A stretch of 24,520 nt of DNA, taken from DTJG01 sp964532995 (GTDB lineage: Bacteria; Ratteibacteria; UBA8468; B48-G9; DTJG01). Position 1 is the first letter of the stretch. Each line of letters starts with the position of its first letter. This document shows, one piece after another, positions 8,901-16,053 of the stretch. A program made the position numbers and the translations under genes. The notes below the pieces were generated by a model that was not told where the DNA came from, did not search any database, and worked only from the letters and a program-made list of their open reading frames with translations. Where the stretch lies: NCBI GenBank assembly GCA_964532995.1, contig CAZHJN010000031.1:1-24520 (forward strand), in the 5' to 3' direction.

Positions 8901-9172
8901 CCCAGGTTTGGCAGAAGTGCATCAGGTTTTTCTTTTTCTATGATTTTTGCAATCGTGGCCGGGGTCAGAGGTTCAATATATGTGACACCTGCCATTTCAG
9001 GATCAGTCATAATCGTGGCCGGGTTTGAATTCACAAGGACTATCTCATAACCAAGCTGTCTCAATGCCTTGCACGCCTGAGTTCCAGAATAATCAAATTC
9101 ACAGGCCTGTCCGATAACAATTGGACCTGAACCTATAATCAGAACTTTCTTGATGTCTTTCCTCTGTGGCAT
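5948..9172 (-). CDS. carB: carbamoyl-phosphate synthase large subunit
   Basis: The protein has 1074 residues, the usual full length. It makes carbamoyl phosphate from bicarbonate, ammonia and two ATP for pyrimidine and arginine synthesis. The duplicated synthetase halves are visible. The first opens with VLIIGSGPIVIGQACEFDYS. The second, near residue 550, opens with IMILGGGPNRIGQGIEFDY. Each is followed by an ATP-grasp domain, with EINPRTSRSSALASKATG in the first and EANPRASRTVPLVSK in the second. The C-terminal MGS-like regulatory domain begins near GTVLITVADREK. The ATG follows CAGGAGAA. It is the last gene of the ftsB-serS run. The glutaminase subunit gene carA is not in the window. It ends four bases from the convergent glycosidase gene, and I saw no terminator there. 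Confidence 0.98.
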   Translation of the reverse strand: MPQRKDIKKVLIIGSGPIVIGQACEFDYSGTQACKALRQLGYEIVLVNSNPATIMTDPEMAGVTYIEPLTPATIAKIIEKEKPDALLPNLGGQTGLNLSSVLYKTGVLEKYGVKIIGVEADAIERGEDRIAFKDTMNRLGIPMPESDPAFSVDEAEKIADRLGYPVVIRPAYTLGGTGGGLVYNRDELRIVAARGLAASLVGQILVEESVLGWEELELEVVRDSKNQMITVCFIENVDAMGVHTGDSFCVAPMLTIDKDLQEKLQDYSFKIVEAIRVIGGTNIQFAHNPETGRVVVIEINPRTSRSSALASKATGFPIALISAKLAAGLTLDEIPYWKEGTLEKYKPSGDYVVVKFARWAFEKFKGIRDELGTQMRAVGEVMSIGKTYKEALQKSIRSLETGRYGLGFVKDFNKKTLEELMEKLSYPTSERQFVMYEALRKGATVEDLYRKTHIKPYFLQQMKELVELEEEILKYKGKTLPDILLEKAKKDGFSDRYLSMLLGIPEQDIRSRRTSLKIFQSWDALPVCGVNNAAYFYSTYNGPDRVKTSDRKKIMILGGGPNRIGQGIEFDYCCVHAAFALKEEGYETIMINCNPETVSTDYDTSDRLYFEPLTVEDVVSIYEKEKPEGVIVQFGGQTPLNIARQLEVAGIRILGTSVDTIDLAEDRDRFRKMMEKLNIPMPLSGMASSEEEALEIADRIGYPLMVRPSYVLGGRGMEIVYDRDMLKEYVNAAVGVTPERPILIDKFLENAVESEADALSDGTDTFVPAVMEHIEQAGVHSGDSACVIPPIGIPQKHLETIYHYTELIAGQLNVVGLINIQYAICDDTVYVLEANPRASRTVPLVSKVCNIPMAKIATRLLIGKKLKDMNLVRKRFSHFGVKEAVFPFNMFPEIDPLLGPEMRSTGEVLGMADTFGTAFYKAEEAANQCLPLKGTVLITVADREKQFIPSVAKKFYEMGFKIYATKGTGEVLNGAGIPYEIAWKLHEQRPNIVDLIKNGQIQIVINTPAGKQSQYDDSYIRKNAIKYRIPYITTIAAAHAAAKGIEAMLKSNSHYEVKSLQRYHREISESPADS

Positions 9173-9208
9173 TTATTCTCCTGTTTTTATAATTTTGTAT
9201 GGCAATAA

Positions 9209-9484
9209 TTAAAATGTACTGCTGGATTTTAAATCCTCACCTTTCAGCAGGGCTGTAATCTGCGCCCATTTTGATGCTATCATCCTGTATATGCCAGCAT
9301 ATTTTCTTTTCATCTCGTCAACAGGTATATCCTCAGAACCCGCTTCTGTGGTTTTTCTGAAACACAATCCAAGCATATCATTAAAGGCAAACCACTTCTC
9401 GGAATCCACAATCATACAGAGCCCTGCATGATTAACACCATCCCTTCCCTTGACAACCGCAAGGGAAAATTTTATATTTGCCAT
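9209..9484 (-). CDS. uncharacterised 91-residue protein
   Basis: I do not recognise this protein. The frame is open to 9556, but AGGAGG at 9493-9488 sits four bases before the ATG at 9484, so that start is chosen (MANIKFSLAVVKG). It appears soluble, with a probable beta-rich N-terminal part containing GRDGVNHAGLCMIVD and DMLGLCF. A helical C-terminal part contains VDEMKRKYAGIYRMIASKW. No membrane segment is seen. It lies 11 bases after the M20 gene and 36 bases before carB, clearly inside the operon. The strong ribosome binding site and tight packing make it a real gene rather than a chance frame. Confidence 0.75.
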   Translation of the reverse strand: MANIKFSLAVVKGRDGVNHAGLCMIVDSEKWFAFNDMLGLCFRKTTEAGSEDIPVDEMKRKYAGIYRMIASKWAQITALLKGEDLKSSSTF

Positions 9485-9495
9485 AGCACCTCCTA

Positions 9496-10656
9496 TTATT
9501 GAGAACCGATTTCCCAGATGATATTTGAAAGGGCTTCCACTCCGTATTTCAAACAACCCTCGTCTATGGTAAAACGGCTGCTGTGATGGAAAAACTCAGA
9601 ATTTCTGCAACCAATATTAATATAGCAGCAGGGTATGATCCTGCTGTAAAATGAAAAGTCCTCACTTCCCATGGACGGTTTTTCATTCTTTATGATAGAT
9701 GTTGCTCCGAAAACCCCTGAAAGAATATACCTCACTTCTTCAGATAGTTCTGGATTATTAAATGTGACAGGCACAAAATCTTCATATTCAAGATGGGTTT
9801 TCACCCCGAAACCTTTTTCAAGGCCTTTGAGCAACTTTTTCAACCATTTCTGAGCAAGGTCATTCTGTTTTTTATCAAAAGTTCTTACAGTTCCAAGCAA
9901 TTCTACCCGGTCAGGAATTACATTAAAAGCATCTCCTCCTGAAATCCTGCCGATTGAAACAACAAGAGGGTTTCTCGGATCACTCCTTCGGCTCACAATT
10001 GTTTGTATCTGGGTAACAAGATAACCTGAAGCAACAATAACATCAGATGTCGTATGAGGACTGCTACCATGTCCACCTTTACCAGTTATCAGAATCTTAA
10101 ACCTGTCTGCTGAAGCCATCACAGGTCCGCTGATGACAGAAAAAGTGCCGGTATCAAGCCCTGCCCATACATGAAATCCAAAAAGGTATTTCATTCCTTC
10201 AAGGGCTTTTTCTTTTATCATCCTCGGTGCACCGGAAGGACTTGCTTCTTCTGCTGGCTGGAATATGAATCTGATGGAAAAAGGCAATTCTTTGATTTTT
10301 GAAAAAATTCCTGCAATTCCTAAAGCAATCGCCATATGGGCATCATGTCCGCAGGCGTGCATAATTCCATCTTTCACAGAAGCAAAATCAAGTCCTGTTT
10401 CTTCTTTTACAGGCAGAGCATCAATATCCGCGCGCAGTCCTATCAGTTTGCTTCCTTTTCCCTTTATCTCTGCTATTACTCCGGTACCGGCTGCTTTCCT
10501 GCTTTTGATATGGAACTGTTTCAGAATCTCCTGAATCTTCTTTGATGTTTCATATTCCCTGTTAGAAAGTTCAGGGAATTTATGAAAATACCTCCTCCAG
10601 GCAATAACATCCTTTTCCACATCCATCACAAGTTTTTTCAGATTATATTCTGACAT
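9496..10656 (-). CDS. M20 family amidohydrolase (IAA-amino acid/hippurate hydrolase type)
   Basis: The protein has 386 residues. It is a dinuclear-metal peptidase M20D enzyme that removes acyl groups from N-acyl amino acids or splits amino acid conjugates. The metal-site motifs are MHACGHDAHM (Cys102 and His104), QPAEE (Glu136-Glu137), FGFHVWAG, and a final His in FFHHSS near the C terminus. A dimerisation lid begins near KGGHGSSPH. The ATG at 10656 has GGGA seven bases upstream, while the ATG at 10662 has none, so the former is preferred. It follows serS by about 19 bases. The substrate cannot be assigned; an N-acetyl amino acid or a peptide-derived conjugate is likely. Its place between serS and carB implies only shared transcription. 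Confidence 0.88.
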   Translation of the reverse strand: MSEYNLKKLVMDVEKDVIAWRRYFHKFPELSNREYETSKKIQEILKQFHIKSRKAAGTGVIAEIKGKGSKLIGLRADIDALPVKEETGLDFASVKDGIMHACGHDAHMAIALGIAGIFSKIKELPFSIRFIFQPAEEASPSGAPRMIKEKALEGMKYLFGFHVWAGLDTGTFSVISGPVMASADRFKILITGKGGHGSSPHTTSDVIVASGYLVTQIQTIVSRRSDPRNPLVVSIGRISGGDAFNVIPDRVELLGTVRTFDKKQNDLAQKWLKKLLKGLEKGFGVKTHLEYEDFVPVTFNNPELSEEVRYILSGVFGATSIIKNEKPSMGSEDFSFYSRIIPCCYINIGCRNSEFFHHSSRFTIDEGCLKYGVEALSNIIWEIGSQ

Positions 10657-10675
10657 GTTCATTTCCCGCGATTTT

Positions 10676-11941
10676 TTAAGAAATTTCGCTCATACCGCCC
10701 ATATATGGTCTGAGGACTTCCGGAATAATAATAGAACCTTTTTCCGTCTGAAAGTTCTCAAGTATCGCAATAATTGTTCTCGGCAGTGCTATCCCCGAAC
10801 CATTAAGTGTGTGAACAAATTCTGTCTTTCCGGATTTTGTTCTATATCTGATCTGCGCCCTTCTTGCCTGGAACGCCTCAAAGTTGGAGCAGGAGGAAAC
10901 CTCAAGCCACTTTTTAACACCGGGCGACCATACTTCAAGGTCATAGCATTTGCTGGCTGCAAAACTCATATCGCCAGTACATAACAGTACAACCCTGTAC
11001 GGAAGTCCCAGTAATTGCAGAACCTTTTCTGCTTCCCTCACAAGAAATTCATGTTCATCATAAGATGTCTCGGGCTTTGAAAATATCACAAGCTCAACCT
11101 TGTCAAACTGATGAAGCCTTATCAGCCCCCTTGTGTCTTTCCCGTATGCACCTGCCTCTCTTCTGAAACATGGCGTATAAGCACAATACCTCAGGGGCAA
11201 AAGATCCTCAGGAATAATTTCTTCCCTGTGATAGTTTGTTACAGGAACCTCTGCTGTTGGAATAAGAAAAAGGTCTTCGTCTTTAAGCCTGTACATATCC
11301 TGCTCAAGTCTTGGAAGCTGTCCGGTTCCAAACATGCTTTTTCTGTTAACAAGCGAAGGAGGCCATATTTCGAAAAACCCATTTTGTATGTGCATGTCCA
11401 GCATGAAGTTGATAAGTGCCCTGACAAGCCTTGCTCCTTTGCCCGAAAAAACAGGAAAGAAACTGCCGGTCATTTTTGCTCCCCGCTCAAGCTGGAGGAT
11501 TCCTGTCCTGACTCCGATTTCATAATGCGGCATTATCTCAAAAGAAGCTTCTTTTATTTCTCCATATGATCTGACAATAACATTTTCGCCGGAATTTGCT
11601 CCAACCGGAACATCGGGATGAGGTATATTGGGTATACTGGCGATAAATCTGTCTATTTCCTCTTCTATTTCACTGAGAAGATCCTCCTGCTGCCCTATTT
11701 TTTCAGAAAGATTCTTTGCCTGCATAAGAAGCTGATTATCTGTTTTTCCTTCCTGTTTAAGAGCCGCCAGTTTCAAACTCAGCTCTTTATGCTGCTTTTT
11801 TTCTTTTTCCAGCTCCTGTATCAGCTCTCTTCTTTTTGTTTCCGTTTGATTGAAATAATCCCAGTCAACATTTATATTTTTGCTTCTGGCTGCCTTTTCA
11901 AGCAGTTTTTGGTTTTCTCTTACAAACTTAATCTGAAACAT
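10676..11941 (-). CDS. serS: seryl-tRNA synthetase
   Basis: The protein has 421 residues, normal for the bacterial type. It charges tRNA-Ser with serine. The N-terminal arm is a long antiparallel coiled coil (about residues 30-100) that binds the long variable arm of tRNA-Ser. The class II catalytic core shows TAEVP at 229-233, motif 2 with FRREAGAYGKDTRG from 259, and motif 3 with NGSGIALPRT at 380-389 followed by ILENFQ. The start is the ATG at 11941 (MFQIKFVREN, close to the common MLDIKFIREN). It overlaps the end of ftsB by 14 bases, so the two are coupled. Confidence 0.97.
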   Translation of the reverse strand: MFQIKFVRENQKLLEKAARSKNINVDWDYFNQTETKRRELIQELEKEKKQHKELSLKLAALKQEGKTDNQLLMQAKNLSEKIGQQEDLLSEIEEEIDRFIASIPNIPHPDVPVGANSGENVIVRSYGEIKEASFEIMPHYEIGVRTGILQLERGAKMTGSFFPVFSGKGARLVRALINFMLDMHIQNGFFEIWPPSLVNRKSMFGTGQLPRLEQDMYRLKDEDLFLIPTAEVPVTNYHREEIIPEDLLPLRYCAYTPCFRREAGAYGKDTRGLIRLHQFDKVELVIFSKPETSYDEHEFLVREAEKVLQLLGLPYRVVLLCTGDMSFAASKCYDLEVWSPGVKKWLEVSSCSNFEAFQARRAQIRYRTKSGKTEFVHTLNGSGIALPRTIIAILENFQTEKGSIIIPEVLRPYMGGMSEIS

Positions 11942-12215
11942 GTTTTTCCTCTTTGATCTGGATCCTGTATTCTCCCTTTTTCATCATTCCGAGCTGCTCT
12001 CTTGCAATCTTTTCAGTCATAAATGGAGTGTCTGCCTGCTTCAGGGTCCTTTCAAGCATGGCATTTTCCTTTTTCAATTGCTCTATTTCCTGCTGGTATT
12101 TCACCAGCTTGCTTCTCTGTACAAAATACAGCTGCATAGCATAAACAATTGCTCCTGTACCCATAATCAGTATCAGAATTTTCCAGAATGACAGACGACT
12201 ATTCTTCTTTGCCAT
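11928..12215 (-). CDS. ftsB: septum formation initiator FtsB/DivIC-like protein
   Basis: The protein has 95 residues. It is a small bitopic membrane protein of the divisome, expected to pair with FtsL and FtsQ. One membrane segment lies at about residues 9-28 after a short basic N terminus (MAKKNSR). A coiled coil follows at about 30-60 (QRSKLVKYQQEIEQLKKEN). Near the C terminus is IAREQLGMMKKGEY, the conserved FtsB/DivIC motif. The frame is open upstream to 12350, but GGAGG at 12229-12225 fixes the ATG at 12215. A promoter lies at 12262-12234. It overlaps serS by 14 bases. Confidence 0.85.
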   Translation of the reverse strand: MAKKNSRLSFWKILILIMGTGAIVYAMQLYFVQRSKLVKYQQEIEQLKKENAMLERTLKQADTPFMTEKIAREQLGMMKKGEYRIQIKEEKHVSD

Positions 12216-12233
12216 ATAAAATAACCTCCATTC

Positions 12234-12262
12234 AGTATAAAAAAACAGCCCTGCTGTGTCAA
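12234..12262 (-). promoter_or_regulatory. near-consensus sigma70 promoter of the ftsB-serS run
   Basis: TTGACA (12262-12257) and TATACT (12239-12234) are exactly 17 bases apart. The -35 is perfect and overlaps the stop codon of the FkbM gene. Predicted transcription starts near 12227, inside or just before the GGAGG of ftsB, so the leader would be extremely short. Confidence 0.6.
12239..12257 (-). terminator. short intrinsic terminator after the FkbM gene
   Basis: On the minus strand ACAGC-AGG-GCTGT forms a 5-bp stem with a 3-base loop, followed by seven T including the last stem base. The stem is short, so termination is probably partial. It lies exactly within the spacer of the ftsB promoter. 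Confidence 0.4.
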
Positions 12263-12999
12263 ATTTTAGAAAACACAGAGACAGTGCCCACCGTGCCTGC
12301 AAAGACCTTTTCTCTGTTGATAAAACTGTAAACATGACCCTTTGCGTCAATGTAAACTATTCTGTACCCGGCCTTCCTTAGTAAATAGAGAGATTGTCTC
12401 GTACGGGACACACCTATCTGCGGGAATTTATGATGAAACTCTATAATGATCTGATCGGGTTTTATTTCAGAATCAATAAGGTCCTGAATGACAGCATATT
12501 CTGATCCTTCTATGTTCATTTTAAGAAGGTCAATGCGTGCATGTCCCAGGTCCTTCATGATGCTGGAAATCCTCATAACAGTCGCTTCAAAGGGTTCAAG
12601 GGAATGTTTTTTCCTGCAGATAGACCATGTATCGTCCTCTATGCTATCAGACCTGTACAGAAGAATTTCTCCGTCATGGTCTGATACGCCAAAAGGGAAA
12701 AGCTTTAACTCAACCGGTAAATTGTATTTTTCAATCCATAATATGCTTTCAGGTGAAGGTTCAAAGCAAAACACGCTGGCTCCAAAATGTTTTATGACAT
12801 CCATCTCAAAACTGACATCGTCTCCTATTCCTGCTGAATAAACAATACTGCGAGAAGATAGCAGGTTAGGACAGATTACATATTTTTCTTTTCCGATCGC
12901 CAGTGTTTCAACTCTCACCTGCCTCCAGTTCCAGACATCCCGTCCACAAACCTGCCTGATAAATCTTTCTGTTCTGTTTTTGATATCAAGCAATTTCAC
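12259..12999 (-). CDS. FkbM family SAM-dependent methyltransferase
   Basis: The protein has 246 residues. FkbM-type enzymes O-methylate sugars and polyketides. The SAM-binding region is visible as IVYSAGIGDDVSFE, then the acidic strand end VFCFEPSPES. The family motif LLKMNIEGSEYAVIQDL follows, then IIIEFHHKF. The start is GTG at 12999 in a GTGA overlap with the flavoprotein stop, with GGAG about ten bases upstream. It is the last of a four-gene run headed by the enolase-like gene. The substrate is unknown. In this context it could modify a sugar acid or a surface glycan. Confidence 0.85.
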   Translation of the reverse strand: MKLLDIKNRTERFIRQVCGRDVWNWRQVRVETLAIGKEKYVICPNLLSSRSIVYSAGIGDDVSFEMDVIKHFGASVFCFEPSPESILWIEKYNLPVELKLFPFGVSDHDGEILLYRSDSIEDDTWSICRKKHSLEPFEATVMRISSIMKDLGHARIDLLKMNIEGSEYAVIQDLIDSEIKPDQIIIEFHHKFPQIGVSRTRQSLYLLRKAGYRIVYIDAKGHVYSFINREKVFAGTVGTVSVFSKI

Positions 13000-13568
13000 T
13001 GTTTATAAGCTCCGCCTGAAATATGCTGCACAAACCAGTTTCCTGTTATTCTGAGAATCTCCTGTTTCAGCGATAGATTCTGCCTTCTGACCGGTATCAT
13101 ATCTACAACCACAAATCCACATGTCAAAAGTGTCCTTTCAAGAAAAAAACTGCACATAACAGAACCACCGCCTCCCCCGCCTGCAACACAGATACCTATA
13201 ACAGGTTTTTCTGTTATACCCTGTCTGCCTTTTTCATTCCTGCTTATCCTTCGAAGTCTGTCAAGAAAGGTCTTCATTGATTCGCTCAGATCGCTGAAAT
13301 AAACAGGAGTCGCAAATACTATGCCATCAGATTTTCTGATATACTCAACAATTTCAGAGAAATCATCATTTATCACGCAAAACCCGTCTGTTCTGCATTT
13401 TCCCCAACCATTGATATCGCACTGTTTGCATTTTTCAATCTTCTTTTCTGTAAGAAAAATTTTCCCCACATCATGTGCTTTGCTTCTGACTGTGTCAAGA
13501 AAACAGTCGACACACGAACCGGTTTTTCCTGAGGGGTTTCTGCTTCCAATTATTCCCAGAATATTCAT
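12996..13568 (-). CDS. NADPH-dependent FMN reductase / iron-sulfur flavoprotein-like
   Basis: The protein has 190 residues. AGGAGG just upstream fixes the ATG at 13568 (MNILGIIGSRNPSGKTG, the FMN phosphate loop), although the frame is open to 13595. After it comes a Cys set C47-x2-C50-x7-C58-x5-C64, followed by VINDDF, as in flavoproteins of the Isf group that carry an iron-sulfur cluster at this position. GIVFATPVYFSDLSESMK is the second flavin-contacting loop. It probably transfers electrons to a partner enzyme. The gene is coupled to the FkbM gene by a four-base overlap and follows the dehydrogenase by 16 bases. Confidence 0.85.
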   Translation of the reverse strand: MNILGIIGSRNPSGKTGSCVDCFLDTVRSKAHDVGKIFLTEKKIEKCKQCDINGWGKCRTDGFCVINDDFSEIVEYIRKSDGIVFATPVYFSDLSESMKTFLDRLRRISRNEKGRQGITEKPVIGICVAGGGGGGSVMCSFFLERTLLTCGFVVVDMIPVRRQNLSLKQEILRITGNWFVQHISGGAYKQ

Positions 13569-13584
13569 AATGCCTCCTTTTATC

Positions 13585-14601
13585 CTATTGTCCATTCAGC
13601 TGAAATGGTGTTAACTCGTTCAATAAAGGTTTTTTCTCAATGTATCGAAGGACATTCTCATAAAAGATATTCCAGACCCTTTCAAGGAAATGCGGAGAAA
13701 GGGTACTTCCCGAGATGTGGGGTGTCATAATGACATTGGGAAATTTCCAGAGAGGATGGTCCGGTGGCATGGGATAATAATAATGGGCATCAAGCGCTAC
13801 ACCACCAAGGTGTCCATCCTGAAGAACTCTGATAAGCGCCTGTTCAACAACCAGAGGACCCCTTGCGGGATTTAGCAGAAAAGTTCCCAGGGGCAAAGTC
13901 CTCAGCTGGCGTTCACCGATGATACCTTCTGTGTTCTTTGTAAGCGGCATGCAAAGAATTAAGAATTCTATATCTGAAAGAAATTCATCCTGCTGCATGA
14001 GAGAAAAAACTCTTTCAGGATATTTTCCTTCTGGATCACCGGTTCCCGGCACACAATATATGTTATGTCTTGGTTTAATTTTCCCATCAGTGGTAAGCGC
14101 GTATATTTTCATACCCATAATTGAAGCAATCCTTGCTGTTTCTCTGGCAATGCCTCCATAACCCCACAGACCCACTATTTTTCCGCGGATCTCATTCTGA
14201 TATTGGCTGTTTCTTTCCCAGATGCCGTTTTCCTGATTTCTTATCATCGATCTGAGGTTTCTCGCCAGGTTCACCATCATACAGATATTCCACTCAGCTA
14301 TGGGTATGTCAAAAACCCCTCGTGCATTGCAAGCACGGATACCTTTCTCAACAAGCCCGAGACCGAAAAGCTGGGAATATCCTGAAGAGGATATCTGGAT
14401 TAACCTGAGTTTTTTCATATCAGAGAAATTCTCGGGAACCAGGGTGCAGAAAAGGATGTCTACATCCTTTATCCTGTTGACTGGATATGTCTTTTGTTTT
14501 TCTTCATAGTTTTCAACTATATCCAGGCTAATATCGGGTATCTTACATAATTTTTCAACAAACGCTTTTTCCACAGGCATATCAATAAATATTCTGATCA
14601 T
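13585..14601 (-). CDS. D-2-hydroxyacid dehydrogenase family protein, catalytic Glu replaced
   Basis: The protein has 338 residues from the ATG at 14601, which has GAG about seven bases upstream and lies one base after the stop of the enolase-like gene. It has the NAD-binding fold with IVGLWGYGGIARETARI (residues 142-158; GYGGIA in place of the usual GxGxxG). Family catalytic residues are Arg247 in NPARGP and His295 in TPHISGS. The third, a Glu normally just before Pro in the loop before the His, is Tyr276 here (DAHYYYP). The spacing of 29 residues from the Arg is kept. It may be a catalytically altered dehydrogenase or use another acid. Its partner upstream is a sugar-acid dehydratase-like enzyme, so the natural substrate may be a keto-sugar acid. 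Confidence 0.87.
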   Translation of the reverse strand: MIRIFIDMPVEKAFVEKLCKIPDISLDIVENYEEKQKTYPVNRIKDVDILFCTLVPENFSDMKKLRLIQISSSGYSQLFGLGLVEKGIRACNARGVFDIPIAEWNICMMVNLARNLRSMIRNQENGIWERNSQYQNEIRGKIVGLWGYGGIARETARIASIMGMKIYALTTDGKIKPRHNIYCVPGTGDPEGKYPERVFSLMQQDEFLSDIEFLILCMPLTKNTEGIIGERQLRTLPLGTFLLNPARGPLVVEQALIRVLQDGHLGGVALDAHYYYPMPPDHPLWKFPNVIMTPHISGSTLSPHFLERVWNIFYENVLRYIEKKPLLNELTPFQLNGQ

Positions 14602-14602
14602 T

Positions 14603-15817
14603 TCATTCTCGCAGAATCTTTCCGGGAACGCTATTAAATTCACCGCTACCAGGTACAAAAGGAAACCTGTTTTTTGTTTCTTCTGTCAGTCTTATACCCA
14701 ACCCGGGCTTTTCCGGTGGATACACATATCCGTCTTTCATATAAAAGTCATCATCTATAATATTGCTATGCAATGGTCCAAACGCAGGCGCAATCTCAAG
14801 AATTGTAGTATTCTCTGAAGCAAATCCGCAATGAATGTTTTGCATAAATGAACCACCGGAACCCCAGGAATGGGTTGCCAGCTTTTTGCCGCTGGAAAGC
14901 AGCATTGAAGATACCGCCATAAACTCCATCAGGCCCCCAACAAATGATGCATCAGGCTGTCCAATATCAAAGCAGTTCTGTTCAATAAAGGTTTTCCATT
15001 CGCTTTGAGAAGTGAGACATTCTCCGCCTGCTATGGGAACCTCAGAAAGTCTGCAAAGTTCTGCATATCCCATGATGTCGTTATAGTGTAATGGTTCCTC
15101 AAAAAAGAAAACATCATAAGGTTGTACCGCTTTCATAACGGCTGCGGCAACCGGTAGTTCCCATACACATGAATCATTGTTCCCCATATGTCCATCAAGC
15201 ATTATGATAAGATCTTTTCCGAATCTTCTTCTCAAGCTTTCCATCTTTTGCGCTTCAAAATCCGCAGCATCTCCGGGATCTGAAGGAACATAGAAACCCT
15301 GTTCTTTTGTGAAACAACCCGCTGATATTTTCACAGCCCTGAAACCCAAAGAAAGATAGAACTCTATCTTTTCCATCAGTTTCTCTAACGGATAATTGCT
15401 GGGTCCTCCTGTTGCATAACACAAAAGTCTGTCATGTTTCTTTCCGCCGAGAAGCCGGTAAACAGAAACCTTTTCCTTTTTACCTTTTATGTCCCATAGG
15501 GCCGCTTCTATACCTGATAATACAGCACAACCAAGGCCTGTTCTGCACCAGAAGTTACCGCAATGGTACATCCTTTTCCACAGCACTTCTATGTCTTCTG
15601 GATTCTGTCCTATAAGAATGGGCGCAAAAAAGTCGACGATTTCAGGAACGATTTCAGGGAAAAAATAGCCCGCATAAGTCTCGCCGATTCCTGTGATGTC
15701 TGTGTCCGTATGTATTTCAATAAATGATGCGCTTCTTCTTTTCCTTGCTTCTGAAAGAAATGGATCGTTTGTGCATGGACCTGTCAGAAGAACTGTTTTC
15801 ACCTGAGTGATGATCAT
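14603..15817 (-). CDS. mandelate racemase/muconate lactonizing enzyme family protein
   Basis: The protein has 404 residues. Members of this enolase superfamily group abstract a proton alpha to a carboxylate, most often to dehydrate sugar acids. The metal ligands are Asp208 in MLDGHMG, Glu240/241 in FFEEPL, and Glu266 in AGGECLTS. The base dyad is Asp289 in GQPDAS and His316 in ATHSWGS. The usual Lys-x-Lys on the second strand reads Lys163-Ile-Ser165, and Asp208 is followed by Gly-His210, which could serve as the opposite base. This pattern resembles sugar-acid dehydratases more than mandelate racemase. The ATG at 15817 has AAGG eight bases upstream and a promoter at 15885-15856. It heads the four-gene run. 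Confidence 0.88.
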   Translation of the reverse strand: MIITQVKTVLLTGPCTNDPFLSEARKRRSASFIEIHTDTDITGIGETYAGYFFPEIVPEIVDFFAPILIGQNPEDIEVLWKRMYHCGNFWCRTGLGCAVLSGIEAALWDIKGKKEKVSVYRLLGGKKHDRLLCYATGGPSNYPLEKLMEKIEFYLSLGFRAVKISAGCFTKEQGFYVPSDPGDAADFEAQKMESLRRRFGKDLIIMLDGHMGNNDSCVWELPVAAAVMKAVQPYDVFFFEEPLHYNDIMGYAELCRLSEVPIAGGECLTSQSEWKTFIEQNCFDIGQPDASFVGGLMEFMAVSSMLLSSGKKLATHSWGSGGSFMQNIHCGFASENTTILEIAPAFGPLHSNIIDDDFYMKDGYVYPPEKPGLGIRLTEETKNRFPFVPGSGEFNSVPGKILRE

Positions 15818-15855
15818 TTTTACGCCTTATTTTGATAGGATCCAGGTACATAAAT

Positions 15856-15885
15856 ATTATAATATATCTGCAAGGATTTTGCCAG
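15856..15885 (-). promoter_or_regulatory. candidate promoter of the enolase-like gene run
   Basis: On the minus strand CTGGCA (15885-15880) and a perfect TATAAT (15861-15856) are 18 bases apart. The expected start of transcription is near 15849, giving a leader of about 30 bases. Confidence 0.45.
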
Positions 15886-15926
15886 AAAAAACACTTGACA
15901 TTTTTTCTGAATCATGAGAAACTGAA

Positions 15927-15956
15927 TTGGTTTTATATTACCACTTTCTATATCAT
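15927..15956 (+). promoter_or_regulatory. candidate promoter of tRNA-Phe and secA
   Basis: TTGGTT (15927-15932) and TATCAT (15951-15956) are 18 bases apart, placing the start of transcription just before the tRNA. Both elements are imperfect. A perfect TTGACA lies further upstream at 15895-15900 but has no -10 partner at the right distance. Confidence 0.35.
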
Positions 15957-15965
15957 AAAAAGGTT

Positions 15966-16037
15966 GCCGGGGTAGCTCAGTGGTAGAGCGCAGCCCTGAA
16001 AAGGCTGGCGTGGGCAGTTCGATTCTGCCCCCCGGCA
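15966..16037 (+). tRNA. tRNA-Phe (GAA)
   Basis: The 72 bases fold into a full cloverleaf. The acceptor stem pairs GCCGGGG with CCCCGGC. The D arm is GCTC/GAGC with a 7-base loop. The anticodon stem pairs CAGCC with GGCTG around the loop CTGAAAA, with anticodon GAA at 15998-16000. The variable loop has five bases, and the T arm is GGCAG/CTGCC around TTCGATT. The discriminator base is A. The CCA end is not encoded (CAC follows). It lies 16 bases before secA on the same strand with no terminator between. Confidence 0.97.
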
Positions 16038-16053
16038 CACGAAATGGTTTCCT

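Noticed and set aside
11111..11569. 152-codon plus-strand open frame within serS
   Set aside because: It is antisense to a highly conserved synthetase and shows no motif or binding site.
15895..15900. Perfect TTGACA upstream of tRNA-Phe
   Set aside because: At 16-18 bases downstream there is no acceptable -10 (GAAACT-like), so it was not called as the promoter.
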